Source: Flavobacteriales bacterium (GTDB lineage: Bacteria > Bacteroidota > Bacteroidia > Flavobacteriales_C > GCA-002722245). From it: a stretch of DNA of 64,000 nucleotides. The stretch lies in contig JAHEZM010000016.1 of the NCBI GenBank assembly GCA_023251075.1, forward strand, positions 1-64,000. Reading direction: 5' to 3'. This document shows positions 53,116 to 63,291 of the stretch, in pieces. Under the pieces are notes generated by a model that was given only the letters and a program-made list of their open reading frames with translations, searched no databases and was not told the origin of the DNA. Within the stretch, counting starts at the first letter, position 1. Each line of letters begins with the position of its first letter. The position numbers and the translations under genes were made by a program.

Positions 53116-55200
53116 TTATTTCGAAATCAACTTATACTCTACATCATCAATATACAATGGTGAATATTGATAACTATTGTCCCAGAAAAAAAGAGATAGA
53201 GTATCCTGATTATTTTGATTTTCAGGAAGAACTATCTCCAGTTTTATTTTTTGCCATTCACCATTAGGTATTATTTTATCTTTTAATTTTTCGTTAACCC
53301 ACCATTTGTTTTTCACTGCTACAAAAACCATATTCACGCTATCTTTCGCTTTTGCCATAAAACTAATTTCCATTTTTTTTAGAGGCGACACTAGTTTTCT
53401 AACTGTTAAACTATAATCGTTTTTAGCATCTAAAACACATGAAAAATTACCAGTATATTTTTCATTCGATACAATGCTATAAGGACGATAATGTTCATTT
53501 TTATACTCAAAAGAAGTATGAATAACATCTTTCGTTTCCGTCCATATATTTTCTTCTTCAAGCGGTTTATTCATCAACAACTCAAAAGGAGGGAGCTGAT
53601 GTAGCTGAGCATACAAAGGCATTTTCCACATTGTTTTAGCCGGTTTTTTAAAATAAGTGCAATAAAAAAAATACAACTTCAATTCATTTTCTTCTTCATA
53701 CCTTTCAATAAAAGTAGAATCTACCAACTCTACTTTTTCAAAAAACGGTGAAATCTGATCGTTACCACCCGTAACGAAATTATCGTGCGAAACTACCACA
53801 CAATTTTTTCCCAACATTTTATTAGGATCAAGTAAAAAGGCATAATTACGCGGCTCATTAGTAATCAACATAAAATCTTTTTCTCCTTTGAAAGCATAAT
53901 CAACCAATCCCGACAACCACCAAATAGAAGAGCCCACAAAAACATTTGAATCGTTCATCCAACCACGTTCTTCAAACTTATCTTTCAACGCATCGAATTT
54001 ATAGCAGTAGATAGTGGGATCGTTTTTTTGATTAAAGGAAAGCGATAACCATTTCGGACCATAGCTGGTCCAAAACCCTGTATTGATATGAATCACCAAA
54101 ACAGCAAACAAAGCAAGCGAAAAAATAACGGTTGCTGTTACAGTTCTGTTAATAGCTTTTCCGTAGCGTTCTGTCTTACTGTCTAGCCATGCCCCCAAAG
54201 GAATAAATAACATCAAATAACCAGGAGTTTGCCAATGAAAATGATATACCAAATCGCTCCATAAAGTAACCACGGTAAAGAAAATAATAGTAGGAAAAGT
54301 AAGCCATGCAATTAATCCATAGGATTGAAATTTATTTTTATTTCTTAAAACAATAAACATCTGCACCACCAATGGAACCCATACCCACGGAAGAAGCCAT
54401 AGTATTTGTCCGGATATACTTCTAAAAAACCAATCCCATCTCAAAGAAGTTTCTGTTGCTCCGGCACGTGAGGATTGAAAAACAAAAGAGATCCAATCGT
54501 TTTGTGCATTCCAATACAACACCGGAATAAAAATAATTAGTGAAATTAAAATCGATAAATACGGACCATAATGTAAAAACCAATGGCGTTGATTTTTATT
54601 GAAAATACAAAACATAAAAACACCAAAACCTAAGAAAGCAATATTGTATTTACTTATGGCTCCTAAGCCAAAAGCGATTCCAAAAATCAACCACCATTTC
54701 AAAACATATTTCGAATTTTTGTAGACTGATAAATCTTTTACTTCAAAAGCAGGGAAAAACAATTTATAGACTGCATGAAAAGACAAGAGCCAAAAAAAAA
54801 TAAAAATGGCATCGGGCTGAGAAAAAATAGCGAACGACAACGAAAATACAGCACTAATATTCAAAGCCAAAACAGAAAAAAAAGCTGCGCGTTTATTTTT
54901 AAAAATATCGAGAGTAATTTTATACAACAATAAAGTGGTGAGCGCAAAAAACAAAATGGAAGAAAATCGAAGAGCCAGATTATTGTAGCCAAACAACTTT
55001 ACGAAAAATCCCGATATCCAGAAAAAAAGTGGAGGCTGATCGAAGTAACCCCATTGCAGATCCCAAACACCGCGCGCATAATAAGCCTCCCCATTCATCA
55101 AAGGATTAAAAGCAAAAACAATTCTAATTAAAGAAGAAATTAAAAGGAGAAATACTAATTTCTTATCTTCTTTCAATATATTAATAACCCCTTTAAGCAT
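53116..55200 (-). CDS. GT39/PMT-family membrane glycosyltransferase
   Basis: This 694-residue protein has about ten membrane helices in its first 400 residues. The first periplasmic loop carries the typical NGEAYYARGVWDLQWGYFDQPPLFFW block, including the acidic residue and the DQPP motif of ArnT/PMT-type enzymes that take sugar from polyprenyl phosphate. The C-terminal ~280 residues are a soluble periplasmic domain ending in a beta-sandwich-like region (SIVSNEKYTGNFSCVLDAK). Donor and acceptor are unknown; lipid or protein glycosylation are possible. It overlaps the ABC-F gene by eight bases. Confidence 0.85.
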   Translation of the reverse strand: MLKGVINILKEDKKLVFLLLISSLIRIVFAFNPLMNGEAYYARGVWDLQWGYFDQPPLFFWISGFFVKLFGYNNLALRFSSILFFALTTLLLYKITLDIFKNKRAAFFSVLALNISAVFSLSFAIFSQPDAIFIFFWLLSFHAVYKLFFPAFEVKDLSVYKNSKYVLKWWLIFGIAFGLGAISKYNIAFLGFGVFMFCIFNKNQRHWFLHYGPYLSILISLIIFIPVLYWNAQNDWISFVFQSSRAGATETSLRWDWFFRSISGQILWLLPWVWVPLVVQMFIVLRNKNKFQSYGLIAWLTFPTIIFFTVVTLWSDLVYHFHWQTPGYLMLFIPLGAWLDSKTERYGKAINRTVTATVIFSLALFAVLVIHINTGFWTSYGPKWLSLSFNQKNDPTIYCYKFDALKDKFEERGWMNDSNVFVGSSIWWLSGLVDYAFKGEKDFMLITNEPRNYAFLLDPNKMLGKNCVVVSHDNFVTGGNDQISPFFEKVELVDSTFIERYEEENELKLYFFYCTYFKKPAKTMWKMPLYAQLHQLPPFELLMNKPLEEENIWTETKDVIHTSFEYKNEHYRPYSIVSNEKYTGNFSCVLDAKNDYSLTVRKLVSPLKKMEISFMAKAKDSVNMVFVAVKNKWWVNEKLKDKIIPNGEWQKIKLEIVLPENQNNQDTLSLFFWDNSYQYSPLYIDDVEYKLISK

Positions 55201-57067
55201 ATTCGGCCAATTCCATCCATCGCATCGTTTTTTCTTCGAGCGTGGAAGCTATTTTTGCTAATTCTACCGAACGCTGATTAAATTCATCACCCGATAATTT
55301 ACCCGATGAAAACTCTTCACTTATTTTTAATTGCAATGTCTCCAACTCGCTGATTTCTTTTTCCAACTTCTCGAACTCTATTTTTTCTTTGTAGCTCAGC
55401 TTCTTCTTTTCTTCTTTTTTAGGAGCTACTACTTCTGTCTTCTCTTTTTGTTTTTCTATTTTCTCCTTAACATCCAAAGCCGCCTTTATACTTTTGTTTT
55501 CGCGGAACTGAGAATAATTTCCAGGAAAATCCTGAATCTCTCCATTGCCTCTAAAAACAAACAAATGATCTACCACATTGTCTAAAAAATATCTATCGTG
55601 AGACACAACGATTACACAACCTTCAAAATCCTGAAGAAATGCTTCCAACGCCGATAAAGTGGATAAATCCAAATCATTTGTAGGTTCATCCAAAATCAAG
55701 AAATTGGGATTTTGAATCAGAATAGACACCAATTGTAAACGCTTTCTTTCACCACCGCTTAAACTATCTACAAAAGCAGTTTGTTTGCGCAGATCGAACT
55801 GAAATTGAGTAAGCAATTGAGAAATCGATAAGGTTCTTCCTCCGCCCATTTTCACCTCATCGGCATAATCGCGAAGCACATCTATCACTCTTTGTCCGGG
55901 TTTTACATCTTCCAGTTTTTGAGAATAATATCCAATCTTCACGGTATGTCCTACTTCAATTCTTCCGCTGCTAGGTTCTTCCAGCGATTTAATCATATTG
56001 AGTAAAGTACTTTTACCAGAACCATTTCTACCAATGATTCCTACTTTCTCTTCCTTCTTAAAAACGTAAGAAAACTGTTTAATAATTTCTCTCTCTCCAT
56101 ATGATTTACTCACATTGTGCAACTCCAACACCTTCTTCCCTATTCTGCTTACATGACTTTCAATATTTATTTTGCGTTCTTCTTTGTAAGAGAAGGCTTT
56201 TTCGCGAATTTCCTCAACGGCATCAATTCGATATTTCGCTTTAGTGGTACGTGCTTTGGGCATTTTACCCAACCACTCCACTTCTTTACGTAAAGTGTTG
56301 CGTGCTTTTTCGGCCACTGTTTTGGCATTGTGAATTCGTTCGGCACGTTTGCTTAAAAAATACTCGTAATTACCATCGTACTGATACATTGAACCCTGAT
56401 CTAACTCCAATATTTTGGTACATACATTATCCAAAAAAAATCTATCGTGGGTAATCACCAGCATAGTAATTTCGGGCCTGGTCATGTATTTTTCCAACCA
56501 TTCCACCATTTCTAAATCGAGATGATTGGTAGGTTCATCCAACAATAAAAACTCAGGTTCTTCGATCAACACTTTAGCCAAAGCCAGTCGGCGTTTTTCA
56601 CCTCCACTCATGTTCGTGGTGATTTGATTCGGCATATTCAACTGCAAACTCGTTAATACTTCCTGAATCTTAGCTTCGGCATCCCATGCATGTGTTTTTT
56701 CAATTTCATCCAGTACTTTCTGCATTACCACATTGTCTTTCTCCCCTTTATCCAACATGCTTTGGTACTTCTGAATCAGTAGTATTCTTGGGTTTTTTGA
56801 ATCGTAAATATATTCCTGAATGGTTTGTCCGCTTAAAAACTGAGGATCCTGCTCCAGCCACCCCATTTTAATACCATCACGAAAAACAATATTCCCGTCG
56901 TCGTGCAAAATTTGTCCCATCAACATTTTAAAAATGGTACTTTTACCTGCTCCATTTTTGGCAACTAATGCAACTCTATCTCCTTTCGCTAATCCAAAAG
57001 AAACCCCTTCAAACAACACCTTCTCATCGAAAGCTTTAGAAATATTTTCTACACTTAAATAATTCAT
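55193..57067 (-). CDS. ABC-F family ATPase (Uup-like)
   Basis: The ATG at 57067 (MNYLSVENISKAFDEKVLF) gives 624 residues: two ABC domains (Walker A AKNGAGKST and GRNGSGKST; signatures MSGGEKRRLALAK and LSGGERKRLQLVS; Walker B LLLDEPTNHLD and LILDEPTNDLD), the linker between, and a Lys/Glu-rich coiled-coil tail that fits Uup. ABC-F proteins act on ribosomes. There are no membrane helices. A -7 box ends four bases before the ATG. The longer frame from 57151 is not supported. Confidence 0.92.
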   Translation of the reverse strand: MNYLSVENISKAFDEKVLFEGVSFGLAKGDRVALVAKNGAGKSTIFKMLMGQILHDDGNIVFRDGIKMGWLEQDPQFLSGQTIQEYIYDSKNPRILLIQKYQSMLDKGEKDNVVMQKVLDEIEKTHAWDAEAKIQEVLTSLQLNMPNQITTNMSGGEKRRLALAKVLIEEPEFLLLDEPTNHLDLEMVEWLEKYMTRPEITMLVITHDRFFLDNVCTKILELDQGSMYQYDGNYEYFLSKRAERIHNAKTVAEKARNTLRKEVEWLGKMPKARTTKAKYRIDAVEEIREKAFSYKEERKINIESHVSRIGKKVLELHNVSKSYGEREIIKQFSYVFKKEEKVGIIGRNGSGKSTLLNMIKSLEEPSSGRIEVGHTVKIGYYSQKLEDVKPGQRVIDVLRDYADEVKMGGGRTLSISQLLTQFQFDLRKQTAFVDSLSGGERKRLQLVSILIQNPNFLILDEPTNDLDLSTLSALEAFLQDFEGCVIVVSHDRYFLDNVVDHLFVFRGNGEIQDFPGNYSQFRENKSIKAALDVKEKIEKQKEKTEVVAPKKEEKKKLSYKEKIEFEKLEKEISELETLQLKISEEFSSGKLSGDEFNQRSVELAKIASTLEEKTMRWMELAEYA

Positions 57068-57071
57068 GCGC

Positions 57072-57079
57072 CAAAAATA
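57072..57079 (-). promoter_or_regulatory. -7 box directly before the ABC-F gene
   Basis: The minus strand reads TATTTTTG, exact to TAnnTTTG, ending four bases before the ATG. Predicted transcription start is about 57068, which would make the message leaderless. No -33 TTTG at the right distance. Confidence 0.45.
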
Positions 57080-57167
57080 AGGTTTAATTACAACATGATA
57101 ATATAAGAGCAATTTGTTAAATATCTCAAAAGAAATCTCTGTACTAGTCAATTAACGATTAATAAAA

Positions 57168-57175
57168 TATCTTTG
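57168..57175 (+). promoter_or_regulatory. -7 promoter box of the metallophosphoesterase gene
   Basis: TATCTTTG, exact to TAnnTTTG, ends 13 bases before the ATG at 57189. No TTTG is seen at -33. Confidence 0.5.
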
Positions 57176-57188
57176 TCGAAACGGTTTC

Positions 57189-58436
57189 ATGAATCATAGT
57201 AAGTTTATACAATTCTTTTTAACCATAGCGGCCATTATGTTGGCTGCAGACACCTATTTTTACTTTGGCATCAAATCAAAAATTTCAAAAAAATGGCGCA
57301 TAGCTTATATTACTTTTAGCGTTGTTTCCTTATTGTATATCCTTTATGGAACTTATGCTTATTTCAGCGGACAGAAAAGCTCAACTTTATTCCGTACTTA
57401 CATATGGGGTGGATTTATGGTGGTTTACATCTCTAAATTATTGGCTTGTGCATGGTTGATTGTTGATGATTTAATTCGAATATTCCGCTGGTCGAAGGCA
57501 AAAATAAAGTCCGACAAAGAATCTCTTGAAAATGGTATTAGCAGGAAAAAGTTTTTGCAATTGAGTGCTGTAGGTACTTTCGGACTTTTTGCTTCTACTT
57601 TTTTTTATGGCATTTTTCGCGGTGGATACAATTACACTATACACCATGTAAATTTGAAATTAAAAGGTTTACCTAAAAATTTCGAAGGGTTAAAAATAGT
57701 TCAAATATCAGATTTGCATGTGGGAAGCTTCCTGAGTTCTGATCCTTTGGAAGAGGCCTTTGCCATGATCAATGAACTTAAACCCGATGTAATTTTCTTT
57801 ACTGGTGATTTGGTGAATGATGTTACTGAGGAAGCCATACCTCACCAGGAAACACTGAAAAAACTAAAAGCTAAATATGGTGTTTATTCCATATTGGGAA
57901 ACCACGATTATGGAGATTACTTCTATCAGCCTGATGATGCGGATTACGAAAAAAACAAACTGCACAACAAAGAGCTGATGAAGAAAGTACATCAGGATGC
58001 AGGTTGGGATTTATTGCTGAATGAAAACAGAACATTAGAAATTGGCGGACAAAAAATATCAATCATTGGCGTAGAGAACTGGGGAGATGGACGATTTGCC
58101 AAATATGGCGATTTGAAAAAAGCCTATGAAGGGGTGAATATGGATACTGTTCAATTGTTGCTATCACATGACCCATCGCATTGGGATGCACAAGTGCGCA
58201 AAGATTTTCCTTCTGCTGCCTGCACTTTTTCTGGCCACACACACGGCATGCAATTCGGTATAGAAAATAAACTCATTAAATGGAGTCCGGTACAATGGCG
58301 TTATCCTCAATGGGCAGGCTTATATGAAAAAGGAGAACAACAAATTTATGTGAATCGCGGATTAGGATTTGTTGGATATCCGGGAAGAGTTGGAATTTCA
58401 CCGGAGATAAGTTTAATTACCTTGGGGAAATCCTAA
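57189..58436 (+). CDS. Membrane-anchored metallophosphoesterase
   Basis: A protein of 415 residues. Three or four membrane helices lie in residues 1-150, then a calcineurin-like phosphoesterase domain with the full metal set: QISDLHVG (D, H), FFTGDLVND (GD), GNHDYGD (GNHD), LLSHDP (H), SGHTHGMQFG (GHTH). This is the YkuE/YaeI-like plan, enzymes that act on phosphorylated lipids such as UDP-diacylglucosamine in some species. The substrate here is unknown. The gene stands alone. Confidence 0.88.
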   Translation: MNHSKFIQFFLTIAAIMLAADTYFYFGIKSKISKKWRIAYITFSVVSLLYILYGTYAYFSGQKSSTLFRTYIWGGFMVVYISKLLACAWLIVDDLIRIFRWSKAKIKSDKESLENGISRKKFLQLSAVGTFGLFASTFFYGIFRGGYNYTIHHVNLKLKGLPKNFEGLKIVQISDLHVGSFLSSDPLEEAFAMINELKPDVIFFTGDLVNDVTEEAIPHQETLKKLKAKYGVYSILGNHDYGDYFYQPDDADYEKNKLHNKELMKKVHQDAGWDLLLNENRTLEIGGQKISIIGVENWGDGRFAKYGDLKKAYEGVNMDTVQLLLSHDPSHWDAQVRKDFPSAACTFSGHTHGMQFGIENKLIKWSPVQWRYPQWAGLYEKGEQQIYVNRGLGFVGYPGRVGISPEISLITLGKS

Positions 58437-58462
58437 TTTATTAAACTTTAACCAATACCTAA

Positions 58463-58654
58463 TTAGTAGTTGAAGGAGATGTAATACAAATCAGTAACAC
58501 CAAAATTTACGATGTTTTAGGAAAGGAAATTACGGAGTCCATTAATATAAAAGTGATCAGTCCAACTCGTGTTGAGTTTGATTTATCAGCATTACCCGCA
58601 CAGTTTTATTTAATTAAAACAGAGAGTACTTGTACTAAAATTTTGAAACAATAA
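58463..58654 (+). pseudogene. Remnant of a gene encoding a type IX secretion sorting domain
   Basis: A 63-codon open stretch with no start codon follows an in-frame TAA and ends at TAA (58652-58654). Its translation reads as a type A (TIGR04183) sorting domain: KIYDVLGKEI, then FDLSALPAQFYLIK, then KILKQ at the end. These match the family pattern (V.-D-L-L-G-.., ..L..LP.G.Y.V...., ...K.V.). Only the last part of a cargo gene remains, cut off upstream. It implies a type IX system in this lineage. Confidence 0.8.
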
Positions 58655-58672
58655 AGGTTAAGTTAGAACAGC

Positions 58673-60277
58673 TTATATATTCGCAAAGAAGTCATTCCCT
58701 TTATCATCACAAATGATGAACGCAGGAAAATTTTCAATTTCAATTTTACGAACTGCCTCCATTCCCATTTCAGGAAAATCAACTACTTCTACCGATTTAA
58801 TATTTTGTTTGGCTAGAATAGCTGCTGGTCCACCAATAGATCCTAAATAGAATCCACCGAATTTTTTACAGGCATTTCTCACTTGCGGTGAGCGGTTACC
58901 TTTGGCCAACATAATCATTGATCCACCCAACGATTGAAATTGCTCCACATAAGAATCCATTCTTCCTGCAGTGGTTGGTCCGAAACTTCCCGATGGCATT
59001 CCTTCTGGTGTTTTAGCTGGTCCGGCATAATACACCGGATGATCTTTAAAATACTGAGGCATTGGCGCACCAGAATCAACAATCTCTTTAATTTTAGCGT
59101 GTGCTGCATCTCTTGCAACAATTAAAGTTCCTTTTAAATTCAAACGGGTTTTAATGGGATATTGAGACAATAATTTCAAAATATCAGCCATAGGTTGATT
59201 CAAATCTACTTCTACTGCTTTCTCCAAATGAGGAGCTTTGGCCGGAACAAATCTTCCCGGATTGATTTCCAATTGCTCTAAGAACACACCCTCTTTAGTA
59301 ATTTTCCCTTTGATATTTCTATCGGCAGAACAGCTAACACCTAAGCCCACCGGACAAGAGGCCGCATGTCGTGGCAAACGAATTACTCTAACATCGTGCG
59401 TAAAATATTTTCCACCGAACTGAGCGCCTATTTGGCTATCCTGACAAATTTTGTGAATTCTCTCCTCCCACTCTTTATCGCGAAACGCTTGTCCGCCCAT
59501 ATTCCCTTCCGTAGGTAATTCATCATAATAGCCTGCACTTGCCAATTTCACTGCTTTTAAATTTGCTTCTGCAGAAGTACCTCCCACTACAAAAGCCAAG
59601 TGATAAGGAGGACAAGCAGAAGTTCCTAAATCTTTAATTTTTGCAGTAACAAACTCCACCATGCTCTTCTCATTCAACAGAGCTTTGGTTTGTTGATACA
59701 AGTATGTTTTATTGGCCGATCCTCCTCCTTTTGCCAAAAATAAAAACTTGTATTCATTGCCTTGTTCGGCATACAAATCAATTTGGGCAGGAAGATTGGT
59801 TCCTGTATTCTTCTCTTCAAACATGTTTAAAGGAACCACCTGAGAATAACGTAAATTTTTCTCCTGGTAAGTATTAAAAATACCTTTCGATAAATGTATT
59901 TCATCATTAACACCAGTATAAACATCTTCACCTTTTTTCGCCATTACAATGGCTGTACCGGTATCCTGACAACCCGGTAACTGTCCTTCAGCAGCAATTT
60001 TTGCATTTTGCAATAAAGTATAAGCAACAAAACGATCGTTGTCAGTAGCCTCTGGATCATCTAATATCTTAGCCACTTTTTCTAAGTGAGAAGTTCTGAG
60101 TAAAAAAGAGATATCCGACATGGCCACTTGCGCCATTAGTTCCAAAGCTTTAGGATCAACTTTTAAAATTTCTCGTCCATCCACCCGAACAGTAGAAACG
60201 AAATCTTTCGTTAACAATTTATATTCTGTAGGATCCTTTTTTAGAGGAAATGGTTTTTGATAAAAAAAATCGGCCAT
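58673..60277 (-). CDS. Class I fumarate hydratase
   Basis: An iron-sulfur fumarase of 534 residues, interconverting fumarate and malate in the TCA cycle. The N-terminal alpha-type region has [17 protein letters not shown] and [13 protein letters not shown]; the C-terminal beta-type region has [19 protein letters not shown] and GPAAILAKQ. Cysteines for the [4Fe-4S] cluster are present in GCQD, ACPPYH and [11 protein letters not shown]. Both halves are in one chain, as in E. coli FumA/FumB. It is monocistronic. The oxygen-labile cluster contrasts with oxygen-dependent hemF in the same window. Confidence 0.94.
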   Translation of the reverse strand: MADFFYQKPFPLKKDPTEYKLLTKDFVSTVRVDGREILKVDPKALELMAQVAMSDISFLLRTSHLEKVAKILDDPEATDNDRFVAYTLLQNAKIAAEGQLPGCQDTGTAIVMAKKGEDVYTGVNDEIHLSKGIFNTYQEKNLRYSQVVPLNMFEEKNTGTNLPAQIDLYAEQGNEYKFLFLAKGGGSANKTYLYQQTKALLNEKSMVEFVTAKIKDLGTSACPPYHLAFVVGGTSAEANLKAVKLASAGYYDELPTEGNMGGQAFRDKEWEERIHKICQDSQIGAQFGGKYFTHDVRVIRLPRHAASCPVGLGVSCSADRNIKGKITKEGVFLEQLEINPGRFVPAKAPHLEKAVEVDLNQPMADILKLLSQYPIKTRLNLKGTLIVARDAAHAKIKEIVDSGAPMPQYFKDHPVYYAGPAKTPEGMPSGSFGPTTAGRMDSYVEQFQSLGGSMIMLAKGNRSPQVRNACKKFGGFYLGSIGGPAAILAKQNIKSVEVVDFPEMGMEAVRKIEIENFPAFIICDDKGNDFFANI

Positions 60278-60406
60278 AAGTATGTTTTTTGATTGCGAAG
60301 TAAATTTAAGAATCTAATATTAAAGAATGACCAAATTCAAACAGTTTTATTCCATGATTTTTGGTTTGAAAATTCTTGTTCATGAACTTCTCCTGTAGGG
60401 GAGAAA

Positions 60407-61426
60407 TTAATACTGCTTATATGCTTCCCGATGCCGGTCTTTAATGAGTTGCACTAATTTTTTAGGAGCAATTACTTTTACACCTGAACCAAAACTCAAA
60501 AGTTTTTCAATTAACTCATGAGTTAAGGTAACATGCAGTTCAATCACCAAATGATCCTTATTCTCCTCTTTTATTTTTTGAGTTACATGCAAAGGTTGAG
60601 TTTTAATGTAAGCTGCTTGTATCCCCATAAAATCAAGAACAACCTTAACTGGTTCTTCATCAATTTGAGTAATTCCAAAGGAATGTTGAAAGAAAACGGA
60701 AGAATCAAATTTTGCAGAAATTTTAAAAGTATCTTTTAAGGTAGTCAATCCCACTACCCTATCCAAAGCATAAGTAATTACCTTTTGTTTAGCTTCATTA
60801 AAACATATTAAATACCAACGATGCTTATATTCCTTCAACAAATAAGGATGAATTAAATTATCCGATGCAACTTCTTTTCCGAAAGCCTTGTATTTCAGTT
60901 GTAATTTCTGTTTTTCTTTAATAGCAGCTAAAATAAGAGGTAGGTGTTCATTGCCAGAAGTACTTGCTACCTGATCGAATTGAACGAATTGATCGATCGC
61001 ACTATCTTTCACTTCCGGAGAAATATTTAAACGATTGAATATTTTATCAATCGCAAATGAAAACTGCTTAAACATTTCATTGTCGCGGAACTGATACAAA
61101 GTACGCGCAGCAAACTGAATAGCTCCCAAATCATCATCGTTCAATGGAATATCATTGATGGAATATTCTTTATCCTCGTAGAAATAACCTTTGTCTTTTT
61201 TACTGAATTTTATGGGTGCATGAAATGCCAACTCCTCATCTTCACGCATAGCGCGCAAATCCTTTTCGATGGTTGATTTAGAAATAGCATCGCCATAATC
61301 AGAACCATACAAAGCTTCTTCACAGGCCATCATTAAATCTTCAATCGTTGGAAAGGGCTTATATTTATTGCGCAAACGGCGATCAATGATACGGTATCGA
61401 AGTAAAGCGTGTTTGTTAGAAGCCAT
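60407..61426 (-). CDS. WYL-domain transcriptional regulator
   Basis: A protein of 339 residues. The N-terminal ~90 residues hold a winged helix-like domain (HALLRYRIIDRRLRN, then SKSTIEKDLRAMRED); a WYL domain spans ~165-250 with HRWYLICFNEA and the conserved arginines; and a C-terminal WCX-type extension follows. WYL regulators bind ligands or nucleic acids and often control repair or defence genes. Here it is the last gene of the CoA-binding-recF-DUF721 operon, three bases after DUF721, which fits a DNA-damage role but does not prove it. Confidence 0.88.
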   Translation of the reverse strand: MASNKHALLRYRIIDRRLRNKYKPFPTIEDLMMACEEALYGSDYGDAISKSTIEKDLRAMREDEELAFHAPIKFSKKDKGYFYEDKEYSINDIPLNDDDLGAIQFAARTLYQFRDNEMFKQFSFAIDKIFNRLNISPEVKDSAIDQFVQFDQVASTSGNEHLPLILAAIKEKQKLQLKYKAFGKEVASDNLIHPYLLKEYKHRWYLICFNEAKQKVITYALDRVVGLTTLKDTFKISAKFDSSVFFQHSFGITQIDEEPVKVVLDFMGIQAAYIKTQPLHVTQKIKEENKDHLVIELHVTLTHELIEKLLSFGSGVKVIAPKKLVQLIKDRHREAYKQY

Positions 61427-61429
61427 GAT

Positions 61430-61723
61430 TTACCAAATCTTAATTTCGCTAACCACCTGTTTTTTTAGTTCAGTATTTAACTTCTCTGCAATTTTGGTAC
61501 GCATCATCATCAACTCATTTTTTAATGCAGCTGAAGTTACTTTAATATGCAATATTCCTCCCTCTAATTTTATTTTTTCGGTTTGCTTGGCAATGTACGG
61601 TCCCATCATACTTTCCCATAAAGACTGAATCTCTACCTGCTGCAAACCAGAATTCAAGCGGTAAGCATCCAACAACTCCTGAATAGCTTCTTTGAGCGAC
61701 GATTCATTATTTCTTTTCTTCAT
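61430..61723 (-). CDS. DUF721 (DciA-like) protein
   Basis: The ATG at 61723 (MKKRNNESSLKEAIQELL) gives 97 residues: helical N-terminus and a KH-like DUF721 core (LWESMMGPYIAKQTEKIKL, then LHIKVTSAALKNELMMMR). In proteobacteria DciA loads the replicative helicase; the Bacteroidota form is shorter and its role less certain. It overlaps recF by 17 bases, a usual order in this phylum. Confidence 0.88.
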   Translation of the reverse strand: MKKRNNESSLKEAIQELLDAYRLNSGLQQVEIQSLWESMMGPYIAKQTEKIKLEGGILHIKVTSAALKNELMMMRTKIAEKLNTELKKQVVSEIKIW

Positions 61724-62828
61724 GCCATACTTTTTTAATTGCGCCTTTATCGATCTCAAACATTTTGTGTGAACCCTTCACGGCATGCAACAATTGCTCT
61801 ATTCTCTCGGGATGTGTATCGGTGATAAATATTTGTCCGAACTGATTTGTATTCACCAACTCCAACAAATACCTTACTCGGTTTTCATCCAATTTATCGA
61901 AGATATCATCGAGCAACAAGATAGGATTAACTTTCTTGATTTGTTTTAAAAACTCCAGCTGAGCAATTTTCAAAGCAATTAAATATGATTTTTGCTGACC
62001 CTGAGATCCGAATTTCTTCAAAGGATGTGAACCTATATTGAACAACAACTCATCTTTATGAATACCCACTGTAGTAAATTGTTTGCGGGCATCTTCATCT
62101 TCTGAAGCATTTAATAAATCTATAAAACTACCATGTAATAGCGGACTCTCATATTGCAATTGTACCACTTCTTTATTGCCAGAAACAGCGCTGAAATATT
62201 TTTGAAAAATGGGTTCAAAATCGTGAATAAATTTTCTTCTTTTTTCAAAGAGATACAAACCATGATTCACCAACTGATCATTCCAAACCCCTAATGAATC
62301 GGCATCAAATCGGCGTTCTTTAAAAAACAATTTAAGCAAAGCATTTCTTTGCGCTAAAGCTTTGTTATATTGAATTAAATGATCGAGATATTCGCGATCG
62401 TACTGAGCAATAATACCATCAATAAACTTTCTTCTTTCTTCGCTTCCTTCATAAATCAAAATACTATCGGCTGGAGAAATCATTACCAAAGGATAACCAC
62501 CAATATGCTCAGCCAAGCGCTCGTATTCCTTTTTGTTTTTCTTGAATACTTTATTTTGCCCGCGCTTCACTCCACAATGTATTTTATCTACTTCCCCTGC
62601 TTTTTCAAAATCACCTTGAATCACAAAGAAAGGCTCGTTGTGTAAAATATTCTGAACGTCGGACGGATTGAAAAAACTTTTGCAAAACGACAAATAATAA
62701 ATCGCATCCAACACATTGGTTTTACCTTCACCGTTGTTACCTACAAAACAATTCACCTTATCGTGAAACTCGAACTCGGCTTCGCGATAATTTTTAAAAT
62801 TGATAAGAGATAAACTTTTGAGATACAT
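61707..62828 (-). CDS. recF: DNA replication and repair protein RecF
   Basis: An SMC-like ATPase of 373 residues that binds gapped DNA and works with RecR (44084). Walker A is FVGNNGEGKTNVLDAI, signature region KKFGSQGQQKSYLIALK, and Walker B PILLLDDIFDKLD. The N-terminus is typical (YLKSLSLINFKNYREAEFEF). It is second in the operon, ten bases from the CoA-binding gene and overlapping DUF721. Confidence 0.95.
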   Translation of the reverse strand: MYLKSLSLINFKNYREAEFEFHDKVNCFVGNNGEGKTNVLDAIYYLSFCKSFFNPSDVQNILHNEPFFVIQGDFEKAGEVDKIHCGVKRGQNKVFKKNKKEYERLAEHIGGYPLVMISPADSILIYEGSEERRKFIDGIIAQYDREYLDHLIQYNKALAQRNALLKLFFKERRFDADSLGVWNDQLVNHGLYLFEKRRKFIHDFEPIFQKYFSAVSGNKEVVQLQYESPLLHGSFIDLLNASEDEDARKQFTTVGIHKDELLFNIGSHPLKKFGSQGQQKSYLIALKIAQLEFLKQIKKVNPILLLDDIFDKLDENRVRYLLELVNTNQFGQIFITDTHPERIEQLLHAVKGSHKMFEIDKGAIKKVWHEEKK

Positions 62829-62837
62829 AATTACGAA

Positions 62838-63200
62838 CTAATAATTCCCCACACTTAACATTACCAAAGTACAGGCCTCTATTGGCTCAATTCCTTTAGC
62901 TTGCAGCCTATTTTGAAATTCAGGGTTTTCTGTCCCCGGATTAAACACTACACGTTTAGGATTCAATCCTATGATATAGTCATAAAAAGCAGGTTGATTT
63001 TGCGGACCCACATACATCGTTACCGTATCCACACCTGCAATAGCAGGAGTTCCTTTTAAAATTTGAATACCATGAATTTCACCTTCTTTTAAACCTACCG
63101 GCACTACTTCATGACCATGAGCTTTTAATCTTTCCGTCGCTTTATATGAATAGCGTTCAGGATTGGTAGAAGCACCTATTACAACTGTTTTTTTACTCAT
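62838..63200 (-). CDS. CoA-binding-domain protein (YccU-like)
   Basis: The ATG at 63200 gives 120 residues, a single Rossmann-like CoA_binding domain: KKTVVIGASTNPERYSYKAT, VVPVGLKEGEIHG and VVFNPGTENPEFQ. Family members bind CoA in vitro; the cellular role is unknown. It is probably the first gene of the recF operon. A near-consensus TATCTTTA box lies on the minus strand at 63206-63213. A longer frame from 63260 is unlikely. Confidence 0.88.
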   Translation of the reverse strand: MSKKTVVIGASTNPERYSYKATERLKAHGHEVVPVGLKEGEIHGIQILKGTPAIAGVDTVTMYVGPQNQPAFYDYIIGLNPKRVVFNPGTENPEFQNRLQAKGIEPIEACTLVMLSVGNY

Positions 63201-63291
63201 AGGATAAAGATAGGGAATAGTGAACACATTTTTCTGTTGTGGGGGAACCCTAAACAACATCTATATACACGAAACAGCATAATGATTTTTT

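Noticed and set aside
60361-60406. Terminator after the WYL gene
   Set aside because: A short TTCTCC/GGAGAA hairpin is present but has no T-run on the minus strand.
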